Assembly (NCBI GenBank): GCA_904063045.1
Contig: CAJFCJ010000025.1
Coordinates: forward strand, 62,001-126,000
Direction: 5' to 3'
Source of the DNA: Dimorphilus gyrociliatus
Taxonomy: Eukaryota; Annelida; Polychaeta; Dinophilidae
Length of the DNA: 64,000 bases
The notes beneath the pieces were generated by a model. That model was not told where the DNA came from, did not search any database, and was given only the letters and a program-made list of their open reading frames with translations. Below, piece by piece: positions 1-12,221 of this stretch. The stretch's first letter is position 1; every line of letters begins with the position of its first letter. Both the position numbers and the translations under genes were made by a program.

Positions 1-131
1 CTTTTTTCTTCTTTTTATCTTTATCCTCATTTATATATATATATATATAAATGTATATATAATTAATCGTTAATATTTCTATTGCATAACTCTTAATTAT
101 ATCATTCTTTATTTCATTTCATTTTTTAAAG

Positions 132-1462
132 AATGCCAAAGGAAAAAATTTTGGATTAAGAATAAGAGCACTATGACATTTGATTTAGGCATTTCCTCCT
201 CCAAGGAAGTTTTATTATGGGGTAAAGTTGGATCTCACCTAGGTGAATCAACCAATTCAAGTAATTACCAGAAAACAGCGAACTTTTCAGGTAAACTTTC
301 CAACTGATATATATTATATACAATGTATGTTAAACATAAAAAAGGAGCTAGAACAATTAATTACAAATACTCTGCCTCAGAAACAAAAATAGACAAACAT
401 AATGGTAGTTTTCTACAAGAATTTGCGCAATTTTTTGTAAGAAAGTAGTGCCATCTGTAAGTCGAATATATGAATTTAATGTATGATTTTCTTTGAAGGA
501 AATTGTATAGTCTAGTAGCTGCTGATAGGATACTATACAACTTACGTAAGAGAATTCTGTATTTTTTTAATACCTTATATAAATTTTAGTATGTAAAAAT
601 TATTCCCAATAGATTAACGATTCATTTGCAATAAAGAGAATATTTTATATAGTTTTCAGAATATAGCAGTTTTGTTTTGTTTCTATTCTGTTATATAGTT
701 TATTATAATGTAAAATGTTGAATGGCAATTTTTTATTACTACAACTATTATTTGTATTGTTATAATAATTATATTGTTCTTTCCTCAGCCGAAAACTCAT
801 CAAAGGCAAATCTAATTGTTCTCGGTATAGTGGGCTCATTGATACTGGTAATTATTTTCATAGTCTTAGCATGGAAGTTAAGGTAAAAGTAATTTTATTA
901 TAATAAGCAATTTATTTATTCTCCATCTTTTCATTAAAAACTAATATATAGAGCCGCCTTTTGGAAATTTGTACATTTCCCGATAGAAACGGATTTTCCA
1001 GTTATTTTGAATGAGGTATCTTCGAGCCATCCGAATGGTGATGAAGCGGCGAACGCTGAGCAACCTAACCAAGGAGCTACTCCGCTATTACGGAATGATG
1101 AATCTGTAACTGATGGAGACAAGAATTCGCAGGGTAGTGGTTCGGAGACTCCGATTTATGTTGAGATAAAACATAACAAAGGATCGAATGGTTATTTAAC
1201 AAATGAACCTGAGAAATTTGAAGATGTTAGAGAAACAGCCAACGGCTACTTGCCAAGAGACAATGTACACCTTTTAGGTCCTTGTAATCCAAATAGGACT
1301 AATGAGGTAACTTTAGTGAAAGGAGCCACTGCTTCTCCTATTTCTACTGATACAATGCAGCTCAATGTAGAGAATGGTTCTACGAACGGTCAATCTAGTC
1401 AATTGGGTGGGAGTTCGGGATCCTACGTTGACCCATCCGTGTTATTTTCAAAAGGAAAATAA
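132..1462 (+). CDS. Cytokine-receptor-like membrane protein, 3' part (5' end outside window)
   Basis: Three exons can be read: 132-290, 789-882 and 952-1462, with matching phases (1, then 2), stop at 1460-1462 and a polyadenylation signal AATAAA at 1583-1588. The first exon encodes the end of an extracellular domain (FDLGIS then LLWGKVGS). The second holds one transmembrane helix (LIVLGIVGSLILVIIFIVL). The third encodes a cytoplasmic tail of about 170 residues. Just inside the membrane, FWKFVHFPIETDFPV has the aromatic/proline look of a class I cytokine-receptor Box1 (JAK-binding) segment. Tail tyrosines lie in IYVEI, GYLTN, GYLPRD and SYVDPS. The extracellular end resembles the last domain of the two receptors at 43-51 kb (YDFGVS, DKWHSTG). 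I infer a gp130/Domeless-like signalling receptor. The family call rests on these local features only. Upstream exons lie before the window. Confidence 0.6.
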
Positions 1463-4115
1463 TAAGTAATAATTTGTTTACGTTATATAGAGTATTATTT
1501 TGTTAATAACAAAAATTCGTTACTGGTATTGTTCATAGAAATCTTTGTGTTTTAACTTAAGAGAAATGTTTTCCAACTGCTAAATAAAACAGTTTTCAGT
1601 TATTACTACTTTAAGATGTCTTCTCGCTTTGTTTTCTTTCTTTGATAAATACATAAAGGAACGTTTTGGTGTTTTTATATTTGTTTTCTTAAGTATATCA
1701 TCTATATTTTCCTTTCTGTTTTCTTCACTTCGCTCTCCATTTCCCTTTCTTTAGTATTAATTGTTATGTTTATTATGCTAAATTGAAAATTGATATTATG
1801 TTCTTACTAGTCTAAAGGATTAATGAAAATTTAACTTCAATTTTTTAACCAGTTTTTAACGATATTGAATTTGTATGATACAAGTGGGGAATTGGGGAGA
1901 ATAACAGTAATAGTTTATATATATATATATATATCAATTTATATTGATAATCTTATAGCAGAACAAATTGTATAAAATGAACGTACTGTATATATGTGAA
2001 TAGTTATTTATTTGTTTATTTAATTACTTATAAGTGATGTAAAATACAAAGAATGATTTATACATATGTATATACATAATTATATACATTCATACAACAA
2101 CATATCTTTTTGTTTGTTTGTTTATTTGTTTATTTACCATATTTTAGTTACAATTGAATATTTGAACATAATTTTTAAAATATTACTTTGTGGATAGTTG
2201 AAATATATGCCCACAGTGTTTTTAGTGTCTTTTATTTTTTTATTTTGAAATCTATCGCAAGATCTTGATTTTAACCTTCAAGGTGAATTCTCTTACTTAT
2301 ATTTGACTTACTTTTAGACCTTCCGGATGTAATATATAGGCAAAATATTTCTTGTTCAGTAATATATAGGCTAGTATACTGTACGGGATTTTTGTGGTAA
2401 CGATCAATAACAGAAAGTTTACAGGCTTTCAGCAGTAAAATCGATAAATTTGTACTGAGCAGAACAGGTTAGTTGAACAGGTAAAAGTACACTACATTGA
2501 TAACAAAAGCTACGTCTGTAGAAATAAAGATATCAGGTCATTCGGTACAGTTATTGTTTACAACAGAAAATACCACGTTTTATTGTTACCTATTTATACA
2601 GGATATTGTGGAGGGACTCTACCGAAACGTAATCAACCTTCAAACGCTTTCCTATTGTTCTAAACTCTTACTTTTATTGTTCAAACATATTTTCTAATAA
2701 AAAGAGATCCTACAAAAAAATAGTAATAAGTTGATTTCAATGATACACTCAGCTTTCACTTTTTTAGTTAATTAAACAAATTGATCTACACAAATACTTA
2801 AGAACTAAAGAGAGAGAGAGAAAAAGAAAAAATAGCCATTCTTCAGCTACTACACCTTAAACACAAGTTTTTTAATATTTCTTTGCAGGCGGATACAATA
2901 TTCAAATACGTCGATTAATACCTTATAAAAATGCCTTTTTTTAAGTCTCCGATTCAATTCGGGGGAAAAATCAATGCGAAATAAAACTTAATAATCTGAG
3001 AGATATTTTTTTAATGTATAGGCTTTCATAAGTAAAAAAAAGAAGTTGGCCATATCTTAAAGATTTATTCAACTCCCTCTACCTTCCGCTAGATTTGGCC
3101 TGTACCCCCCTTCCTCTTATTTCTTTTATTCTTTTTTGTTCTCTCCCTCTCTTTTTCTCTCTTATATTACGTCTTATTTCTTACTCCCACACTCCCCCTA
3201 CCAATCCCTTTTGTGTTTCTCTATCGTTGGCCAATATAACACTTTTTCAATTTACCTGCACAATATTTCAAAAGGCCTGTAACAATCTTCTATCTAGTTC
3301 GTCTTTTAATAAAAATATTTCAATAAAGTCCTTTTAAAAGTCTATGTCAATGCTAAACGGACTAGAAAAAGAGATGAAAGTTTTATCAAATAAACAATTT
3401 GACAATTATTTACTTTTTAATACGCTTTTTCTTTTGTTCTATACCAAAATAGGCATATCTATGAGCGTCTATTGTCCACTATCTATTGAAATATTTGGGA
3501 AAAACAGAGTTTTCTATAAAGCAAGATGGAAATAGATAACCTAAACCTAATTAATCTTTTACATTAACCTAATTAAGATTATCAAGTATTTAGTTTTGTT
3601 ATAGAGTTTATCACTATCTTTAGCAGTTTCTCTTTTGTTTGTGTATGTGGTTTTTTTTTAGAAAAAACAGGAAAAGCTTTGCGAAAATGGGATAAAGTTA
3701 GAAAACGTTATTAACTATTTCCGTCTAATTTCGCGCTTTACCAACGGAAGTGATAATGAAAGATGATATCGCCCATAAGAGAAAGGGACGGTAGAAGGAG
3801 GAGCAGGAAGGAATAGAAACTTGGTTGAAAGGGGAAGAAAAAGGACTAGAAAACTTGTTGAATAAGCATACGAGAAGGAAGTTGTCGAAGAACGAATAGA
3901 AAGTTATTTTTTTTTTTGTTGGGTACCAAAGAAGAGAGGAACGATTCATATTTATTTTTAGAAATGATTCATCAGTTTTATTACTCATCTTAATTTTACG
4001 TAACATAACCACTACCTAAAATAATAAATATAATTATTATGAATTCTTTCTTTACCATAAAAAAGATTATGGCCACATTCAGCACCATCAAAAGTATCTT
4101 CATTATTTACAAATA

Positions 4116-4170
<55 letters not shown>

Positions 4171-4398
4171 TATAAATACGTATACATGAAAAAGTATATA
4201 AATGTATATATATATATATAATTTTTTTGTTTCTTTTTCTATTGTAAGCAAAAACAAATTCATAAGTAAAGCATTTATAAGAAAGTAAAACGGAACTATA
4301 AAAACAAAAGATGTAGATACGTAACATACATATTTTTTAAATCAGTTCGGAAACCAAAAAGAGAGAAAACAAAAAAAAAAGAAGAGTTTTATAATTGT
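1463..4398. other. Intergenic, AT-rich
   Basis: No gene recognised. It contains the receptor's polyadenylation region, TA runs near 1917-1934 and 4119-4163, and GA/CT-rich stretches near 3100-3200 and 3775-3850. Short open frames here are low-complexity translations. Confidence 0.6.
4119..4163. repeat. TA dinucleotide microsatellite
   Basis: An uninterrupted TA run of about 44 bp. It generates spurious YIYIYI-type open frames on the minus strand. Confidence 0.9.
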
Positions 4399-5091
4399 TC
4401 ATTGCAATAGCGTCGGATTTATCGTAATAGTACACCCCCGATGAATGTGTTGGGAGATTTGATGCTTCAATCTAGATACCTGTTCCTTTAGTTGATTAGA
4501 AGATTCGGACAACTTTGCATTAATGTTCTTTAATTCTTTAACTTTTCCTTCGAGATTTTCAATCCTTTCCAATTTTCTAAATCGGCACTTTCTGGCGGCG
4601 ATACGATTTCTTTCTCTTTTGTGTTCTATCTTCAATTTTTCTTGGTTGTCCATGTTAACTGGGGAAACGGGTGGGGAAGAGACGCATGTTGGAATGGGCG
4701 TAGGATTTTCCCTTTTTATTTCTGTTGGAACGGTATTAGCGACATTCTTTGCTCCAGTTGGAGTAGGCAAAAATTTCGGTTGACCTCCACGCTGGGCGTA
4801 GACACTGTTCAGGGCCTCAACGAAGCCTTTAGCGTATTCCTCTTCTTCTTCGGTGGCAGGTTTCGGAGGGAATAGTATAGATGTTGTTGGAGTTGGTGTT
4901 GTTGTTATGCCGTTCAGATTTAGGAGCTTTTCAACTTCTGGTGAGGCTAATTTCAGCATCTGAAGATCGGGCGAGTTGATGATAGGAGGCTTCATCTTTA
5001 ATCCATTCTGATTTAACTCCAGAAGCAACGTTCTAGGTTTCGTTGGTTTCTTCTGATCGTATAAACTGTGATTTTCGATGTTTTTTATCAT
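4399..5091 (-). CDS. JUN: Transcription factor Jun (AP-1 bZIP)
   Basis: A single intronless frame of 230 residues, as in vertebrate JUN genes. From the N terminus: a short region with INSPDL and LKLASPEVEKL, which match the JNK phosphoacceptor segments around human Ser63 and Ser73; TTTPTPT, matching the Thr91/93 cluster; an acidic segment with EEYAKGFVEALNSV, matching the human GFAEGFVRAL block; then PVSPVNM leading into the bZIP. The basic region is RNRIAARKCRFRKLERI, and the leucine zipper follows with heptad leucines to about residue 215. The C terminus GCTITINPTLLQ parallels the vertebrate end. The delta (JNK-docking) region is shorter and less clear than in vertebrates. The product binds TRE/CRE sites as a Jun or Jun-Fos dimer in the nucleus. 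The promoter just upstream carries candidate autoregulatory sites. Identification is secure from the bZIP plus the flanking Jun-specific blocks. Confidence 0.96.
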   Translation of the reverse strand: MIKNIENHSLYDQKKPTKPRTLLLELNQNGLKMKPPIINSPDLQMLKLASPEVEKLLNLNGITTTPTPTTSILFPPKPATEEEEEYAKGFVEALNSVYAQRGGQPKFLPTPTGAKNVANTVPTEIKRENPTPIPTCVSSPPVSPVNMDNQEKLKIEHKRERNRIAARKCRFRKLERIENLEGKVKELKNINAKLSESSNQLKEQVSRLKHQISQHIHRGCTITINPTLLQ

Positions 5092-5190
5092 ATTGAAGAA
5101 TATCTATGAGTAAGTTTGTTGTGAGTAAGGTTTCAAACCGATTTCTTTCTCTCGATGACGAGCACTGTTTAATGGAATTTCCCAAGCGCT

Positions 5191-5305
5191 GTTTATATAG
5201 GTCTGAATAACCGCTTATTTTTAGTGATGATGTCACAAACTCGGCTGCTGATTGGTAGTTATTTGGGATTTTCTATTCCGCCGACGTGACGTAAAAGGTG
5301 AGTCA
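5191..5305 (-). promoter_or_regulatory. JUN: JUN proximal promoter: TATA, MEF2, TRE, CCAAT, CRE-like and TRE sites
   Basis: Reading the minus strand upstream from the JUN start codon: TATA-like CTATATAAAC at 5191-5200; MEF2-type CTAAAAATAA at 5215-5224; TGACATCA at 5228-5235; CCAAT at 5251-5255. Further upstream are CRE-like TGACGTAA (plus-strand sense) at 5287-5294 and consensus TGAGTCA at 5299-5305. If transcription starts about 25-30 nt after the TATA element (~5165), the MEF2, TGACATCA and CCAAT sites fall near -50/-59, -63/-70 and -86/-90. In human c-JUN the corresponding elements are at about -59, -71/-64 and -91/-87. The start site is inferred, not observed. Confidence 0.75.
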
Positions 5306-6267
5306 GCGTTTATACAACGTGCATGGGATTCATCCGGAAATTAATAAATACATTATTTTATTAACTATTAAAAATCAAAAAATAATTATTGCATGTATTT
5401 AAAATTGAAAATTTTGATTTTATACGAAAATGCGTTGAATAACGCAATCGCTCCGAAATACGAATGTTCGAATAAAACGAGATCACATGATGTTTACGTT
5501 AGTCTAAAGTTATCTAAATACGCACATGCTTGTTCTAGGTTCCATTAAGGTTTATTTATTAATGATCAAAACGTCATTTTTCTTCATATTAAAGTAATAA
5601 AATGCAAATAATTATCAATGTTTCTCTTTATTAGTAATATCTATTTATTATATTTGAAATTAATCTTGTAGACGTAGTATTCTCAAGAGTTGTTTTAGAT
5701 CAATAAAATTCGTTTTATAATTCAATTAACATCCAAATAACTACATCTAAAAAAATAATAATAAAGATAGAAGGGAAAAAATAATTTGAAACTTGCTAAA
5801 AAAACAAAAATAACGATAAAATAAAGAGAGAATGGGTCTTAAAAACTGGTAAAACACATATATATATTATAAACTGTTAATAACTATACGTTAAGAGAGT
5901 AACAATAACAGGTTATTGACGATAAATAAGTATACATCTTTTAATCAAGCGGACATTGACCCTCTTTCTTTCTCCTTTAGGATTTTTTTTTGTTTTCTAC
6001 AAATTAATACGAAAGTAATAACTCCCATGAAGAATGTTTAAGTACTTCCCCGAAAAAAACAATTATTGATCGATAAATGCGCTTTATATAATATTACTAT
6101 TAAAGTAAAGCATTAACTGTAAATATATTTAATAATAAAGAATAAAAAAAATAGCAGATTCTCCCCATAATAAAATTTTATTGATGGATAAAATATTTTT
6201 TTAATTGTTCATAAAAAAGAGTCTCTTTTTAGAATGTTTTTTTTTTATTATATTCTATTTATTATAT

Positions 6268-6307
<40 letters not shown>

Positions 6308-9300
6308 ATATTGTATATAGTTTAGTTACAGACTTGTCCAAGTAAAGAAAAAGGTACTATCATTATTCTATTTTATAATTAAATTATCTATTGTAGGAGA
6401 GATTACAGTAGATTGTTTCTTGTTTATAGCTCAAGTCCTTGGAATGTTTCCTTGAAAAATTTAAATTAGTGACAGCAATCGATACAAATGTACTAAAGTA
6501 CAAAAAAAAAAAACTAATAATCCCTTCTTTTCCTTTCTTTTCCCCTCTCTTCTCATTATTTTTTTATTCTTAACCCTTTCATAATTCGACCAGCTCCCCG
6601 CCCCCCCTTCTGCAATATCTTTTCTTTCGTTATTAAAGCCTTCTAACCATGGTTTTCTCTTTTTAATTCTATTTATGTACAATACGTTTAGTAAACCATT
6701 TTTTTCTAATGATATCGCAAACGACTGATTGTATCTTTATATATTAGATCAATATCAATTGCCTTTAAACAGAACGTACCAGTTTTACTAAATATTTATT
6801 ACAGAATTTACTATAAAAGAATAAAGAACAACGAGGCCAGTAATAGACAAATCAATAATATCACCAGGTAATAAGATATTTTATACGTTAGATAGAGTAG
6901 AAAAATAATTTTGAAATCCATCATCAGCATTAGTCATATTTCACCTTGTTCTTCTCCTCCTCCTCCTCCTCCTCGTCCCCTTTCCATTATTCATACAATT
7001 AATATATTTCTCAATTATTAGCTTTTAATTGATAATACAAACTATATAAATCTATATTTAGCAATATCAAGCAACCGTTACTATTTTGCCGTGTTACTTT
7101 CTTTATTAAATTAGCTATGTATTAAGCAAAAGTATCAATGTTACGAATATTCTCTTTTTTAAGCCAAATATATCAATTATTCTATAAAGTTTTAATAATT
7201 TACAAAAAATATATTGAACGTTAAAAATGTGAATCTTTTTTATCTCAGTTTTTTAATTTATGCTAATTTATGCGTGTTTTTTTTATTTAATGTAATCTGT
7301 AAAGCATTAATGCAAATATAAATACATCGATATTTGAGAGTATAGTTGATTATAGTACACGTAGATTTGTACATAAATGACTTGTATACAATACGTTAAA
7401 GCACTTATAGTGTATAATTGTAAATATATGTCTTCAATAGATATTTATCAAAATGTCGTTCTCACGATTTTTCTTTCTATCTTAATATATATATATATAT
7501 ACTGTATATTAATAACGCGATATGATTAATACATTAATATCGTGTAACAGTGTAATATAAACTTATTTTTTTGAATATATAAGATAAGAAAGAGGGAGAA
7601 AAAAACTAGATCAAAGAATTAGATTATTGATATTAGCTTATATATTTTCAATGTACAAAGAGAGAGAGAGCGAAAAAAAATCAATCTAGTTTACTATGCT
7701 ATCTCATTCTTATCATTCTCTCTGATTAACTTGGTTAGATAGTATAGAAATAAATAAGTAAAAAATATTGAACAGAGACATATAAACGATTTAAAAAATT
7801 GCACGATTATTTTGTTCAACTTTATCTTCTTCCTAAATTAAACCTAATAGAAGTACTTGCGAAAAAATAAGAAAAACAAAGGAGATAGCTTAATAACCAA
7901 TTTATTACAAGTATAGAAATGATGTATTCTAAGAAAGTAACATTAAATAACACTCTCAACTTACATTTATGTATATATGTATACACACTGTATATATTTA
8001 AGACAGGACTATTGCAGTTATCTTTTGCAGATCTTAGTTTTTCTTATTTAAGAAAACATTACTGATAAATGGCCTGTAAAAATATAAGATTTTACAATGA
8101 AATAACACAATAGCAATAACGCACGTAAGCACATATGGTCAAAAGAATAGGTGGGAAAGAGGAAAATAGTTAGGAAGACAGATGCAGAGAAAGAGAAACA
8201 GACAGAGAGAGAGAGAGCGAGAGAAAGAGAAAAAGAAAGAGTTGAGTTGGATGGGGACAGAGATTCAGCGTATGCAACACAGATAGAGAAAGAGACAAAG
8301 AAACTACGAGTTGTTCGGAAGAAGAGTAGATACATGCTCTGTTTACATTAGGGGGGAAAAAGAAAAATACTATAAGAAAACAATGAAAACAGGTGATAAC
8401 GTTTATATAAAAAAAAAATGGCAGAAAATACCTATGAGATTTATAGGCCTAGTTCAATTATTATTAATATTCATAAAACTTCACGATAAGTGTATTCTAT
8501 TTCACATTAATTTTTATCATTATAAAAGAATACTAAAGTTCGAAAGGGAAAAAGAGAGAGAGAGAGAGAGAGAGAGTAAAGTAGAATTGTATACTTGTTC
8601 GCCTATGTTAACTTTATGATTACTTTTCTCCCATGATTTTTTAAGTGATAATAATAATTGTTATACTACTCTTATCTTAAATAAAAATTCTTTATCGCCA
8701 ATTGTAATAAAAAATGGGGAAAATGTTAGTCTCTTTAGATGTAATGATACACTAAAAAGTATATTAAAAAGACTTTGTTATTAGCCAATAAAGTTGATGA
8801 TTATTTTATGTTATTTTTTTAAAAAAAAAAATAGATTATAGTAATTAAGATAAATAATTAATGAAATATTTTCCTTAATTTCAGCTCAAGATTAATTTAT
8901 CTAGACATTGTTTTTCTTTTAGATTAGCCTAACACTAGTTACATTGTATTGTGGCGCCATCTATTGTATTTAAAAGTTAATAAGCATAAATATTAGTTCT
9001 AGTAGGAATCTTTGGCTAACGTTACGTTTCCAAGATATCGGGGTTAAGAAACCGTTTGAATTAACAGCAGTGGGGTGAAGGTTACACGCGGGAAAAGCAA
9101 TAAGCGATCTTCACCTATCTATTCGATTACTATTCACTATCTGGGTGATGATAACTAATTATCTTTCACAGGATGTTAACGACATACACGTGCCGTGTCA
9201 TTCAACGTCTTCGGCAGGCGTAAAGGCATCATCTACCAAACTATTTCGACAAACCATTTTTCCTTCTGCCGATTATATTTTTAGCCAGAAATTTCTCAAT

Positions 9301-11069
9301 TCCGATGTTCTTATCATACTTTCTCTCTTTCCTCCCTTCGCACCCCTACCCTCCTCCTCCTTATTCATTCACTTAATAGGGCAAGTGTTGTTGTGAAAGA
9401 CGGGGTTAAGGGGATAATTCTCTTCCGTCCTCGTCTTTCTTCCCCTTTTTGTTTCTGGCATTTTACAATCTTTTCATTTCTTGCTAATTAGTTGGTGTTT
9501 TTTCTTTTTCATAGAAGAGAATTAATCAAAATTTGAATAACACAAAGAATAATGTCTCAGTTATTAGTTTAATAATTTTCTCCAAGTTAGGCCTAGAAGA
9601 GTTTTGCAGTAGGCAAAATACCTCTCTTCTCTCTCTCTCTCCCTCTCTCTCTCTTTCTTTCTAACTCTGCAAAACTTATTTTACGGTTTTCTATTATTTA
9701 GGTAGGGGGGAATTTGCGGTACTTACGTAATAAATGAATCGAATTCAGATTCAGTAGGGGTCGAAATCCCTATGAAAGGGATTGAATAATCGATTTTTTT
9801 TAAAAAGAAGACTGCAATCATTTGTCATTGCCCCACAATGAACGCTTCAGTGGGATTAATCGGCTTTATTGCGATAATGACAACTTGTCGGAAGTATGCG
9901 GTGAATGGTGCCCCTTAATTTGTACAAGAAATCTACATTAACCTCCCACCCATTTTCAGTCTGTAAACGCTCAAGCAACTGGTCGCCCAAAGAGTAAAAT
10001 TTCAAAGCTAGTAATTTGAACGCTCTTTTCTCACATGGTTAAACATTTCTATTAAGGACTATAGAATAGACAATTTCATTCTCAAATGAGAAAATAGAGA
10101 TAGTTTGACGCGAGTGTATTCAATGATTGAATTAATTTAAACACTCTTCCCCACTATATCTATTTGTTTTAATTAACTGCTTGTACCAAAAAGATTCGTT
10201 AAAAATCCTTAATTAAACAAGATTATACTATATGTGCGAATGTATTTTAGATAAATTGTCTTTAAATAGGAGCTGGGGGCGGAGAATTCGAGAAACAAAA
10301 GTAAACAGAATAGAAAATAAAAATAGCGAAGAAGATAAATTGGGGAGGAGATCTCGGCAGTAGGAGAAGGCTGGTTGAGAGATACTTTTCTCTGATTCTT
10401 TATCTTAAATATCTTTTGAAAATTGAGATTCTCTTTGAATAGCGAACTTTCCATTTAAGTAATTAAAAGAAAAAGTAAGTTCACTGAAATAGAGAGATTG
10501 GCAAAGGGTTTCTTCAATCCTTTAACTTACGGAAAGACTACTTAGGGTGTAGTTCTCCCAATAGATGGCGCAAATCAGTTTGTCCTTTGTATATCGGAAT
10601 ATACTATATATATATACTGTATTTATATAAATGTGTGTTTGTGTTTTTCAGAGCTCGGTAGCGTGGTGAAAAAGAGATTAAAGTGAAAATGTATAGCTTG
10701 ACCGTTCCAACAGGAAATCAAATGTAATTGAATATTTTGGTCATATCGTAAACGTCAATCGAAATACCCTGGCGAAACGAGTTTAAAAAATTAGGCGTTT
10801 GCTCTGAAAATCTGAACGGTTCATTGCTTTCGAACGAGTTTGTTAATGATTAATGTTTTGCAGATGACAGCCGCAATGTTTATTTTACATCTCACGCTCG
10901 GCGTCCTTTTTAAAACTATTACTCTAATGATGCTGTACTTATAGAAAAAAAACATTAAGCTGACGCTGATTGGTTATGGTTTGGGCCGAAAATTCGAGTG
11001 CAACGCCCCCTCGTGCTCAGTCGGAAATAGTCAAAGATGAACTGTGGATGAGAGAGAACGGATTGGATT
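5306..11069. other. Gene-poor interval between JUN and the protocadherin
   Basis: No coding gene recognised in about 5.8 kb. It holds a 48-bp palindrome (6264-6311), GA-rich tracts (8180-8240, 8555-8578), a CT tract (9625-9660), TACTGTATA motifs (near 7500, 7986, 10613) and three CTCF-like cores (8954-8962, 10563-10571, 11004-11016). A relatively GC-rich stretch around 9000-9400 and 9830-9960 has no recognisable protein. With a divergent JUN promoter at one end and the protocadherin start at the other, it is a reasonable place for enhancers of both genes, but that is inference. Confidence 0.5.
6264..6311. repeat. 48-bp perfect palindrome around a TA run
   Basis: ATATTGTC at 6264-6271 and its reverse complement GACAATAT at 6304-6311 flank an uninterrupted TA tract, so the whole 48 bp is self-complementary and could extrude as a cruciform. 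Confidence 0.85.
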
Positions 11070-12183
11070 ATGACTAGTTTTTATCTGGTGGTGCTTCTAT
11101 TCTCTCTCATTAAATCTTCTTATCAAAATACAATAGTGTTCAAAACAAAAGAAGAGGATCCAAGAAGAGAAATTGGAAATCTTCGTCACGCTTTTAAAAC
11201 TTTTCACGGTCAAGCGGTTGAATTTCAACTATTTAGACCAAAAGGTTCTGAAGAACCTCAAAATTGGTTTGACATAGATAAAGTTACTGGAATTTTAAAA
11301 AGTAGAAAAACTATCGACAGAGACTCTATCTGCTATGCCCGAGAACAATGTTTCGTTGAGTTAAATGTGGGTCTAACGGTCAATTCAAAAGTTAACATTC
11401 GTCAAGTTAAAGTTCTTATAGAGGATATCGACGACAATATACCAACATTCAATAAAGAAATTTTTAAAGTGTTCGTATCGGAGTCAACCGCCGTTGGAAC
11501 TAGGATTAATTTACCAATCGCCAGAGACGCTGACAGCCCCATATACGGCATAAAAGAATATGCCTTAACCGACGATTATGGAATTTTTAAATTGTCCGTA
11601 ACTGAAACAGATAGCGGCCCAGATCCGCATCTGATAATTCAGGGAAAATTGGATAGAGAAAAGAAGAGCAGGTAATTCATACCGTTTATCTATATTATAG
11701 TTGCTAATTGTTCAAATCCATTAATAGGAAGGGGTCAATTGTCGGATTCTTTTGTTGCTATTACGTATCAAAAATATATTATAAGCAATTATTACAAACG
11801 CATAATTATCAATGGAAAATATGTTATAATAATCTTTTATATAGTCTTTCTCCCGCTCTTTCTCTTCCCTTTTTCTATATCCATTCTATTCTCTCTCTGT
11901 TGTCTCAATTCAAAAGCAAAGATTCTCTACTTCTTTTCATTTTGTCATTGTCTCTATTTTTAAGTTACTCCTAACGCTCAAATAACAAAAGAAAAAAATT
12001 CTCTAATTTCTATTAATTAATTATTCATCTACGTAGCTATTGTTTCTATTTAAAAGTTAATAGTTTCTACCATTCTTCCTTCCATCTTCTTTTACTTTAT
12101 AATGTTAGGCCCAGAAAATTAGATTTAAATTTTATATTTATATAATGAAGATAGAGATGGTGGGAAAGAGTGAGAGTGAGAGT

Positions 12184-12221
<38 letters not shown>

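Noticed and set aside
4012-4327. Open frames rich in YIYIYI on the minus strand
   Set aside because: Pure translation of a TA microsatellite; no family features.
4523-4875. Plus-strand frames of 84-86 codons across the JUN gene
   Set aside because: Shadow frames of JUN; no recognisable protein.
9145-9396. 83-codon frame beginning after a possible acceptor, with DVNDIHVP reminiscent of a cadherin calcium motif
   Set aside because: Only that short string resembles cadherin; the rest becomes CT-tract translation, and it lies upstream of a cadherin gene that already has its own signal peptide exon.
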